Below, piece by piece: positions 44,290 through 53,441 of a stretch of 64,000 nt of DNA (position 1 is its first letter; each line of letters begins with the position of its first letter). The stretch is from Lichina pygmaea (lineage: Eukaryota > Ascomycota > Lichinomycetes > Lichinales > Lichinaceae): assembly GCA_963422465.1 (NCBI GenBank), contig OY730170.1, positions 1,302,001 through 1,366,000 of the forward strand, in the 5' to 3' direction. Position numbers and translations under genes: made by a program. The notes under the pieces are model-generated. The model worked only from the letters and a program-made list of their open reading frames with translations. It was not told where the DNA came from and searched no databases.

Positions 44290-47200
44290 AACACGCCAGT
44301 ACAGACATACACACTTGTTGACTCTGGAGCCAGTGGGAACTACATTTCAAGACAACTTTACAACACCCTCAGCACTGGAAGAAGATGCAAGCAGTAGCCC
44401 TATCAGCTCACGATGGCAAATAGACAGACAGAGCTAGTCTGCCATGAGACACAGCCAATAGAAATAGTTACCAGACACCATGCTGAAAGGATCCACCTTG
44501 ATATTGTTGAGTTGGCCACTCAGAATATCTATTTGGGGATGCCTTGGCTAAAGAAGCACAACCCAGTTGTTAACTGGAGGACAGGAGTACTCACGTTTAG
44601 GAACTGCACTAATAACACAGCTCAGACCTGTTACCAGCCGCAGAAGGCATGGACAGATAAGGGAAGAAGTTCTCAGTGGAACCTCACTGACAGAAAGGAT
44701 AACTCTCAAGAGAAGAGGTCTGCCTTGACAGGCACACCCCGGAACCAGGTGGCCAAACAGTCAGAGATGAAGAGAGAGGAAGTTGTTAACCCTCTGGAGA
44801 TCCCTGAAGAGTACTGACCTGGGTATGATAACCTCTTTCAGGAAGAGACAACAACAGCAGTGTTGCCTAAGCACCAACCTTGGGATCATGAGATCAAGTT
44901 GCAACCAGGGACAGAGCCAGGATTTGGACCAATTTACCAGTTATCAGAGAAAGAGCTCCAAGTACTTTGTGAGTACCTGGAGGAAAACCTGAAAAAGAGT
45001 TTCATTCGAGAATCTCAATCGCCAGCAGGATACCCAATACTATTTGCACCAAAGAAAGACAGAAGTCTTCAACTTTGTGTGGATTACAGGAAACTCAACA
45101 ACATTACTATCAAAAACTGATATCTGTTGCCAAATGTGAACGAATTGCAAGACAGGATCAGCCAAGCTACAATCTTCACCAAGCTGGACTTGAAAGGAGT
45201 ATACAACCTGATACACATGAAAGAAGGAGAAGAATAGAAGACAGCCTTCAGAACCCAATACAGACACTACAAGTATCTGGTTATACTATTCAGACTCACA
45301 AACATACCAGCAACATGTCAAGCATTGATCAACAATGTTATCAGAGCACACCTGGACCAAACAGCTATCACCTACCTGGACAACATTCTTGTCTACTCAA
45401 ACATGTAACAGGAACATACCAAACATGTGAAGGATGTTCTACAATGTCTACAAGAGGCAGGGCTCAAGCTCAACCTGAAGAAATACAAGTTCAACAAACT
45501 GGAAGTTGAATTCCTCAGATACATCATAGGAATTGAAGGGATCAAGATTGACTCTGAGAAAATCAAAGTGATTCAGCAATGGCCAACACCGACATCAGTC
45601 AAGAAAGTACAAGCCTTCCTAGGATTTGCCAACTTCAACTGATAGTTCATTAAGAACTACTCACAGATAGCAACACCACTGACAGAACTCACAAAGAAGG
45701 ATGTGAAGTACTGGTGGACAGAGAGACAACAAAAAGTATTCCAACAGCTCAAGGACACTTGCGCCAAGGAACCAGTTCTCCTCAACTTCAAGACAGGCCA
45801 GCCAACACAAATTGAAACAGATGCCTCAGACCAAGCGGTGGGGGCATGTCTATGCCAACAGGCAGACGGCAAGTGGTACCCAGTTACCTACTACTCACGT
45901 AAAATATCACAAGTGGAACAAAACTATAATATCCACGACAAAGAGCTACTGGCAGTTGTCAACATACTCAAACACTGGAGAGTGTACGCGGAAAGCAGTT
46001 CTGAACTCACTGTTCTCACAGACCACAAGAATCTGACAACGTTCACAACAACCAAGAAGCTGAACAGACAGCAAGTCAGATAGGCTGAACTTCTAGGGTA
46101 ACACAAGTTCAAGATCTTGTACACCCCCAGACAAGACAACAGGAGAGTAGATGCACTAAGCTGACAAAAAAACCACATGGAAGATGATGAACGCCAAGGA
46201 ACAATCTTACAGAAGGACCAGCAAGGAAACCTGGTGCCTCAACCACAGATCAACAAGCTCACAGCAGAAGACACTGAAGAACTAATAAGAAACTACTACA
46301 ATAATCCAGCACATGGTCACCCAGGAATCACCAAAACCACAGACCTTATCCAACAGGCAGGGAACAATGTCATCAACCTCTGACAACATGTCACAAGCTA
46401 CATCAGCAAGTGTCTACTATGCCAGAAAAACAAACATGGAAGATATAAGCTATACGGAGAGAGACACCCGAACACAATACCAAGAGGCCCTTGGGAAGAC
46501 GTGTCAATAGACTTCATCACAAAGCTACCCAAGTCCAAAGACCCAGTCACAGGAATCACCTACAACTTAATTATGGTGATTGTGGACAGATTCACAAAAT
46601 ACATAATAGTGGTACTATTCAAGGAAACCCACATAGCAGAACAGTTGGGACACCTCCTACTGGACAGATTGGTCAGAGACCACAGAGTTCTAATCACAGT
46701 CATTACAGACAGAGACAAACTCTTCACGTCCAACTACTGGAAAACAATCAGTGCAGCTATAGGAACAAAACCCAAGATATCTACAGCCTATCACCGACGA
46801 ACTGACAGCCAGACAGAGTGAGCAAACTAAGTCCTGGAGACTTACTTACAGTATTACATCAACCAGACCCACAGCAATTGGGTACAGTTATTACCGGTGG
46901 CACAGCTGGCAATCAACCAGCACAGATCAGACTCAACAAAGGAATCACTATTCTTTGCCAATTTTAGACAACACGCAAACATTGGAATACCAAGCAGAGC
47001 TTCACCAAACACGGAGAAAGTACTCCAACATGACAAGCTCCTACGACAAACACACACAATGATGAGGCATTACCTTCAAGAGACCTCAGAAAAGATGCAA
47101 CGCCAAATGGACAAAAAATCAAAAATAGCACCTCAGCTGAAGAAGGGGGATAAAGTCTACCTCCTCACAAAAAATTGGAAAGTCAAGAAACCAAGAACAA

Positions 47201-47538
47201 AGAAACTGGACTATGTCAAGGTTGGACTATTTTCAGTCAAAGAAAGAACTGGACTAGTCAACGTCAGACTGCAACTACTGAGAGATGCTCAGGTACACCC
47301 AAACTTTCACATCTCAATGATCGAATTAGCCAACCAGAGCACACCCTTGCAGGAAACATTTTATTACCAACCAGAGGAAGAACAGAAATTCAAGGTCAAA
47401 CAGATTCTGAAGAGAAAAGGTCAGCGATACCTTGTCAAGTGGAAAAACTACCCAGACTCAGAAGATACCTGGGAACCACTCAGGAACCTCGCGAACTGCC
47501 AGCTCCTCCTACAGCAGTTCCAGCAGAAGCAGGACTGA
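44290..47538 (+). pseudogene. pol: G2-III pol remnant
   Basis: Protease LVDSGASGNYISRQ (about 44314-44355); RT from about 44860 with [26 protein letters not shown] and YLDNILVYSN (about 45372, where the expected second catalytic Asp is Asn); RNase H TDASDQAVGACLCQQ and HDKELLAVVNILKHWR (45703-46083); integrase zinc finger (HGHPGITKTTDLI) and core (SIDFITKLPKSKDP, 46501-46821); C-terminal domain and chromodomain (FKVKQILKRKGQRYLVKWKN, 47385-47450). At least eight stops fall in frame. The chromodomain places it with chromoviruses, whose integrases are directed to marked chromatin. Confidence 0.9.
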
Positions 47539-47980
47539 ACAGCTCGGCCTGCAGTGCAGACATGTCAATAACTGTTGCTGACAAGTCTTCACTATCTGCC
47601 TCCATTTCAGCAACAAGGCACTGGAGCTTCTTCTTTGCTCAACTCTCAGCACCTTCGAGAACCTTTCACTTTCAGGACACACAAGCCTGCAGCTTGGCAA
47701 GCTGCTCAACAAGAGCATCCCGCTTGGCCTCATCAACAGCCAAATCCTCGCGAAGGTTATCTTGGGTCATGTTCAGTGACTCCCAAGAAAGTGACACACA
47801 GGACTTCCCACGACAAGTGCATTCAGCGTACTTCAACTTATTGTTGTCATCAGATATTCAGAAGCAGGGCTTGTGGTTCAAAACACAGAAGTCACACAGA
47901 GTAAGCGACACAAAGTTATAATCACAGATCTGGGCTGCCAGTTGTTTTCAGTAAGCAGAGGCACGTGATTTTGCAGACAT
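47480..47980 (-). pseudogene. Antisense accessory ORF of G2-III
   Basis: Frame from ATG 47980 to TGA 47480-47482, exactly 501 bp as in G2-II, with several stops acquired (AY*KQL, PCF*IS, VS*K*K, ES*AKK). Cys cluster: LCDFCVLNHKPC then YAECTCRGKSC. The tail WESLNMTQDNLREDLAVDEA and EQLAKLQAC matches G2-II, followed by KKKLQCLVAEMEADSEDLS and ALQAELFSPASAG. It overlaps the last 59 bp of pol on the other strand. No length-changing indels between copies despite many substitutions, which suggests past selection on the frame. Function unknown. Confidence 0.6.
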
Positions 47981-48024
47981 ACTCAAGAATTCATCAGGAC
48001 AATGAATGAAGGAGAGGAGGGTAG

Positions 48025-48581
48025 TGTTACGACCCATGGGATGGGAGCTACTTATTTATAGGCAATCAGGCCGCAGGCCAGGCAAGAGGACACCATGGAA
48101 GTCAAGTGACCAACCAACAAGAGGTCACGTGACTATCAAGACACACACAGGAGTCTTGACGCAGGATGCATGAAGTATCAAGACAATCTCACCAGTCTCG
48201 ACGCAGGATGCATGAAGCATCAAGACAATCTCACCAGTCTCGACGCAGGGTGCATAACATGGTGGGACTGTCAAGACAATCTCACCTGTCTTGACGTCAA
48301 GACTGTCAAGACAATCTTGATTGTCTTGACAGGCTAGCACTATATAGTCCGGCGATAGTTCCCTTATGGAACAATCATCTTCAACTCATGTTGTGATCCA
48401 GACAAGATCTACTTTAATACAATCCTTTTGTACAAAGCCATTGATCAGGTGTCACCACCACCACATTCCACCAAACCCCTTTGCGCTCCTTGACACTCCT
48501 CTCCTGCGAGAACCAACCTGCCTTCCACATCTTGCCCTTAATCCTATACTCGGTTAGGACGGCACGGTACAGACTGCAACA
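48025..48581 (+). repeat. G2-III 3' LTR
   Basis: Follows purine tract AAGGAGAGGAGGGTAG and matches the 5' LTR. The array is at about 48135-48330. Confidence 0.93.
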
Positions 48582-48586
48582 AGTTG

Positions 48587-49075
48587 TTGGAACTTCACCA
48601 CAAACTCGGACGCTGATCCTGTTTGCCGCAGTGCTTGGAGCTTTTGTTCTGCATCTCTTTCCTTATCAAGAATCCCAAATGTCTTTCTCATGGCTGTCTT
48701 AAAGGTTTTCAGACTTCCCATGACCTGTCAGGTATTGTCTTCTTGCTTCTGGGGGTCTGCCTGATTGTCTAGGTAATCTCTTAAGTAGATGTTGAACCAA
48801 GCGAAGACTGGTCCTTCCAGGTAGGAGGCTGCGAATAGCACCTTCTCCTGGTCTGTCAGGAACTGGGCTGTGTTGAACCTATAGTAAAGCTCCAGTTGTG
48901 AGAAGAACAACTCCAGTCCTCCTCTGGATCTATTGTACTTTTTCGGGGCACCTACCTTCAAGGGCTTTGGGGGTAGGTTAACAATAGGTGCTGCCTGGAC
49001 AGTCTGGGTCTGAGCTGCCTGAGCAGCCTGGGCTTGAGCTGCCTGGGAAGGGGTAGGGCTTCGTGGATCCACCAT
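48587..49075 (-). pseudogene. gag: G3-II gag N-terminal part
   Basis: ATG 49075, 38 bp from the LTR. Begins MVDPRSPTPSQAAQAQAAQA (Ala/Gln-rich), then YNRSRGGLELFFSQLELYYRF and VLFAASYLEGPVFAWFNIYL, a Ty3/gypsy capsid signature. Stop at about 48728, but homology continues (GSLKTFKTAMRKTFGIPDKE) to the G2-III insertion, and past it at 40159. This continuity confirms that G2-III inserted into G3-II. Confidence 0.85.
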
Positions 49076-49113
49076 CGTATCAAGTCAGTGTCCTATATGT
49101 TAGAGGCTGAAAC

Positions 49114-49515
49114 TGTTAAAGGCTGGGCCGGGTTCACACAGAAGCCGGTACAGTCTTGTTGCTTTGCAGGGCGGATTCTAGACAGGGACTCGGTAGAGGA
49201 ATAGACAGATAAGTAACTCTCTCTAGTAACTCTCTCTATGCTATTATCTCAGTATGATGTGTGCATGTGTGTTCAGCCTGGAGAGCTAATCTCTCCGGGC
49301 TCTTGGGGGGTCTTTATGCAGATGCCCAAGGGGGGGGGTCTTCTCCGAGGAGTATCGTCCTTTTGCGTGGACGAGCTCCTCGCTTAGCTTCTGCTTGTCC
49401 ACCGGACAAGCTCCTCGCTTAGCTCTTGCTTGTCCACCGGACCGGTCGGATGTTATTCTGTATGACTAACACTCCTCCCTCGCTTACCTAGGCTGTTCCG
49501 GCCTAGACCTTAACA
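49114..49515 (-). repeat. G3-II 5' LTR
   Basis: 402 bp with two 35-bp tandem units (49371-49440). Retains many CpG sites that are TpG/CpA in the 15844 copy. The right flank (TGTAC) does not match the flank of the 15844 LTR (ATTCT). Confidence 0.88.
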
Positions 49516-49568
49516 TGTACATACTTCGCCTTACGTGGCTTGCACTGCTCTTGATACCTATTACATGA

Positions 49569-50170
49569 TGTTACAACCCCTGGGATGGGAGCCACTCATT
49601 TATAGGCAATCAGGCCACGGGCCAGGCAAGAGGACATCATGGAAGTCAAGTGACCAACCAACAAGGGGTCACGTGACTGTCGAGACACACACGGGCGGCT
49701 CGACGCAGCATGCATGAAGCATCAAGACAATCTCACCAGTCTTGATGCAGGATGCAGGAAGCATCGAGACAGCCTCACCAGTCTCGACACAGCGTGCATG
49801 AAGCATCGAGACAATCTCACCAGTCTCGACGCAGGGTGCATAACATGGTGGGACTGTCGAGACAATCTTACCTGTCTCGACGTCGAGACTGTCGAGACAA
49901 TCTCGATTGTCTTGACAGGCCAGCACTATATAGTCCGGCGATAGTTCCCTTATGGAACGATCGTCTTCAACTCATGTTGTGATCCAGACAACTAGATCTA
50001 CTTCAATACAATCCTTTTGTACGAAGCCATTGATCAGGTGTCACCACCACCACGTTCCACCAAACCCCTTCGCACTCCTTGACACTCCTCTCCTGCGAGA
50101 ACCAACCCACCTTCCGCATCTCGCCCTTAATCCTATACTCGGTTAGGACGGCACAGTACGGACCGCAACA
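49569..50170 (+). repeat. G2 solo LTR, right edge of the transposon block
   Basis: 602 bp, TGTTACAACCC to CCGCAACA, flanked by CATGA (49564-49568 and 50171-50175). The most CpG-rich G2 LTR, with GTCTCGAC/GTCGAGAC arms in its array, so it is probably the least decayed. Confidence 0.93.
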
Positions 50171-50601
50171 CATGATCAAGGCTGTGATCCACTTCACAGT
50201 CAGACCGCACCTCTCAGTGCTCTCACTTTAGTTCATCAGATTGAACCAGCTCTATCACAACCCACTGAAGCACCTCTGCACAGTAGCGTGAGCAGGCTTC
50301 AGCACAAGACCTTCTAATTCAGTATAGACACAAGGTGACAGTTATGAAGTATTACCATGGATCAAGGATTCTATCTGTCAGTATTGAAGAAATTCTTTTC
50401 AAGATCCACTCATCCCATATCATTTATCTCAGGCCACCTTGTCAGTCACGACAACACTGCTGTCATCAAAGTAAGTTAGAGCTACTGTAATCCAAAGCCC
50501 TACCCACAAGCCCTAAGCCCTAAGTTGCAATCCTTCCTTCCCCGCCCCCGAGCCCCACAGATTATATATCACATCAAATCAGAAATCACTCATCATCGCT
50601 C
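50171..50601. other. Unassigned, AT-rich sequence
   Basis: No protein family recognised. The sequence flanking the solo LTR (49516-49563 and 50176-50500) reads continuously across the duplicated CATGA and may be an older, unrecognisable repeat. AAGCCCTAAGCCCTAAG near 50508 is a short direct repeat, too short to call telomeric. Confidence 0.3.
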
Positions 50602-50734
50602 AGGCTAATAGCTCAGTGGTAGAGTACTCACTTCACAAGAAATTATGTATATGGCACCATGCTTTGAAATCTCAGAGGTTCATGACTTGCAACCACATCT
50701 GCGAGAGGTCCAGGGTTTGACTCACTGTTAGTCC
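50602..50734 (+). tRNA. tRNA-Val(CAC)-like gene with long intron, or tRNA-derived relic
   Basis: The cloverleaf can be drawn: acceptor AGGCTAA (50602-50608) with TTAGTCC (50728-50734), six of seven pairs allowing G-U; TA at positions 8-9; D stem GCTC/GAGT around AGTGGTA; anticodon stem CTCAC with GCGAG (50701-50705, one mismatch); loop TTCACA with anticodon CAC (50634-50636); T arm CAGGG-TTTGACT-CACTG (one mismatch). A 62-bp insertion after position 37 would be the intron. T4 follows at 50736. The B box reads GGTTTGACTC, with TTTG where TTCG is expected. Mismatches plus the long intron favour a pseudogene or SINE head over an active gene. Confidence 0.4.
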
Positions 50735-51485
50735 ATTTTCTCTTTTTAAATTGTTTTTGGATCTTGATAACCAGAAGGCTCCAGGGGTGTCTTGGATGCC
50801 TTTTTAATATTTACGTATAGGTGTGCTGCAGATGATACATTCAACATAATCTTCTGTCTTTTTGCATGTGTAGATTGTTTCCTAACGGAAACGTACTGTT
50901 CGGTACATCCAAACAGCGTAACTGAATCTCTGCAACTTATCAGACAAGGATAGTCAGGCAAGCAGTTCAACATCTCCCACCTGATGCTCTACTTGCCCCT
51001 TTCACACACTCTCTCTTCGACAGGGTTGGCAGCAGTCAATTGATGTAGACCACATCCGTGCAGGGTACAGAAAACTTCATAGGTGACAAGGCCCGATACA
51101 AGTACGGTTCTTTTTATCCCTAGCGATTGTCAAGAGGTGGTCATGATTTCATTTTTTGCCTTTCCATCCATGAGCATTGTGCTTTCTCCACTTCTCTGTT
51201 GTCCTGTCCTCGTGAAAGACTTGATATTGGAGACTTGAGACTCGAGACAAAGTTTCCATGATGAAGGAGTGCCTGATGAAACAGAAGGAAGTGGGAGACG
51301 AGGATGAGAGATAGTCGAGAGGAGAAGAGAAGAGGTAATGTCCATCAACGTCATCATCATGAATCTCAAAGAGAGGGGTGAGGGGGGATCCGACCTCTTA
51401 TTGGGAGCGAGGAAAGGGACTTCTTGATTGTAGTTCGCTGATTGAGAGGATCAGCGATCATGCTCCGCTCCAGTAAACTTGGTAC
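50735..51485. other. intergenic, no gene recognised
   Basis: A Ser/Thr-rich minus frame (51369-51130) has no motif. It could be 3' sequence of the small secreted peptide gene or chance. Nothing else found. Confidence 0.35.
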
Positions 51486-51659
51486 TTATTGATCATAAGA
51501 TGATGAGGGATGGAGGTCTTGAAGCTTCCGCACAGCCAAAGAATTATATTGCCGGTTGTAACTCACCACCAATTGTGACAGCTGATCACCGTTCGGCTGT
51601 GGCACAGCTATGATAGCCACAACAGACAAAGCGCCAAGGAGAGCACTCAAGAGTTGCAT
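51486..51659 (-). CDS. Small predicted secreted peptide
   Basis: 57 residues beginning MQLLSALLGALSVVAIIA, a textbook hydrophobic signal peptide, with a likely cut near A18/V19. The mature part is about 39 residues, polar, Cys-free, with VVSYNRQYNSLAVRKLQDLH. The frame is open upstream, but the internal Met at 51659 gives the signal peptide and fits the TATAAA 140 bp upstream (51799-51804). Small secreted proteins next to repeat-rich DNA are often effector candidates in host-associated fungi, but nothing here shows an effector function. It could be an exon of a longer gene. Confidence 0.45.
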   Translation of the reverse strand: MQLLSALLGALSVVAIIAVPQPNGDQLSQLVVSYNRQYNSLAVRKLQDLHPSSSYDQ

Positions 51660-51798
51660 GATGATCAACTTCTGCTGGCCAGATCTTGAGATGACACAGA
51701 TGTAGAAGAGCAAATAGACGGTAGCAGATGTCGTCTTCTCTTTCGAAGCGGAGGGATTGTGTCGTCTGGACTGTTGATGCAGGGGTGACAAGGCATTC

Positions 51799-51804
51799 TT
51801 TATA
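51799..51804 (-). promoter_or_regulatory. TATA box of the secreted-peptide gene
   Basis: TATAAA on the minus strand, 140 bp upstream of the ATG at 51659. Confidence 0.4.
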
Positions 51805-52360
51805 TGCGAGCTGAAAAGCAGCTGCAGCCCGTGCCCAAGGTCAAGGCCCTTTGGATCTGTGAAGCATGTTCAGCTCGTCGCCTCTGCGCTTGTAAGGAGG
51901 CGAAAATGGAGGGGAGATCAATGCCACGTCTTGGCACGGCGTGGGCTGTCGCAAGGGGAAACCTTTGTATGATAGCCTTGCGTGTATATCAGCCTTGCGC
52001 GCACGGTATGCACCCACTGCACCCTACTCCTATTCGGCTGCTGTGACAGTGCTGTCTAAGACATGCTCGACGCGACAACGCTATTGTACTGTACTGTATT
52101 GGTCTTCGCCATCCAGAGGCCGGTCTTGTTCCAAGCTCTCTCGTTGGTACAGAGTACACATGCACGTGCTTATCGTATCTTGTAGCTCAACCTTACCGTA
52201 CCTCGTATTCGCAAGTTGGCATCATTAAACTCGATAGGCGAGTTCCAGGCTCAACCGTTAATTAGCGAATGGATACCTAAGCCTGCCAAGCACGTGCTTT
52301 GAAGGCTTGACGTAGCCTTAGCAGCATCGTGTGTCCAGCACGTCGAACGTTCGACCAGTA
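51805..52360. other. intergenic, no gene recognised
   Basis: Unique-looking host sequence with short non-homologous frames; ends at the outer DNA transposon. Confidence 0.35.
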
Positions 52361-52644
52361 CCTGTGCCCTGGAGGTAGTACTTCGTACCTCCCACTCCCT
52401 CGCAAGCGAGGTCGGGACACCCTTACGGAGTAAGGGTGTCGGACAGCGCAACGGTGTGGACAGCGCAACGGTTATCTTCCACAAAATCAGCTTTGTAGTT
52501 CTATAACTTCACAACGTAACGACTAACTTGAAATCTGATTTGCTCATTCGATTCCCCTACTTCTCTAGTATAATCCCTGAGGTTTAAGACCTCTTGTAAG
52601 TTTTATAGCATTGCTGAGAAACTATAGTAGCTACTAGACCAATA

Positions 52645-53354
52645 CCGTACCCGATCACATGACGGTCGATATCAGATAACGAGCAATTAAGGGGCCCCCT
52701 TGATGAAATTTTGTATAAGTCCACTATTCTTGGTTGGAATCATCTCAAATTTTTATATTGGGTGGAGAATCATATAGAGAAGAGATATCGAGCAATAGAG
52801 CTCTAGTATACAAAGCGTGATTGCTTTCTCAGGACTCGATCATGTTAATTAGTTCTGGGTCCTCCTAATCTTCCCACCTGCCATCTACATCATCAACATC
52901 AGAAGAAGACTGTCTTGACTGGTGAATGAGTCTTTCTTGCAGTTGTTACAGCCTTCTGATCTTTTTCCTCCTTCTCTGCCTGCTTCTACAACAATACGCT
53001 CTGCAAGATCCTAGACAGTCTGGGGAGTCATAGACTATTCCTGGATGCTAAGGGCACCAACACACTCCACTAGCTTTACTTCCTGGGGTCTTCTGCTGAT
53101 GTCAATAATGAAGATGACCGGTGGGAAGACAAGGAGGTCGCAAGGACTAAGTAATAAAGTTGAGTTCTGAGAAAATAGTCACGCTTTGTATACTAGAGCT
53201 CTATTGCTCGATATCTCTTCTCTATATGATTCTCTACCCAATATAAAAATTCGAGATGATTCCAACCAAGGATAGTGGACTTATACAAAATTTCATCAAG
53301 GGGGCCCCTCAACTGCTCGCTATCTGATATCGACCGTCATGTGATCGGGTACGG
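52645..53354. mobile_element. MITE-like element nested in the outer transposon
   Basis: About 710 bp with long inverted repeats (52645-52836 and 53162-53354, about 190 bp each) beginning CCGTACCCGATCACATGACG, flanked by TA on both sides. The 325-bp centre has no intact gene; a minus frame with an acidic/basic stretch (LAERIVVEA) may be a transposase scrap. The terminal sequence differs from that of the surrounding element, so this is a separate family inserted into it. Confidence 0.75.
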
Positions 53355-53441
53355 TAACAGATCCTCGACAAATCAAATTTACAACAGTAATAAATTTACA
53401 ACAGAGTGATAAAACTGTAGATTTCATGGGCCTATCTGATT

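Larger units (their letters stand above)
40165..48581 (+). mobile_element. G2-III: complete Ty3/gypsy chromodomain element (degenerate)
   Basis: LTRs at 40165-40722 (558 bp) and 48025-48581 (557 bp) with AGTTG duplicated at 40160-40164 and 48582-48586, inserted into G3-II gag. Internal order: gag, protease, RT, RNase H, integrase, chromodomain, antisense accessory ORF, purine tract, 3' LTR. Interrupted in gag by LINE-8. Stops and a changed RT catalytic motif make it non-autonomous. Confidence 0.95.
37841..49515 (-). mobile_element. G3-II: Ty3/gypsy element, minus strand, 3' part lost
   Basis: Read leftward from its 5' LTR (49515-49114): gag, protease and the first part of RT, ending at about 37841 where R1 copy 3 begins. 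It is split by the complete G2-III element (40165-48581), with the target duplication AGTTG on both sides. It overlaps G3-I over the protease-RT stretch (27060-28316 versus 37841-39100) with high similarity, so the two are separate copies. Confidence 0.87.

Noticed and set aside
15844-49515. One giant G3 element spanning both G3 LTRs
   Set aside because: The protease-RT segment is present twice (27.1-28.3 and 37.8-39.1 kb) in the same orientation, and the outer flanks lack a shared duplication, so at least two copies are involved.
50508-50525. Interstitial telomere repeat (AAGCCCTAAGCCCTAAG)
   Set aside because: Only two and a half units and the wrong unit for the fungal CCCTAA/TTAGGG repeat.
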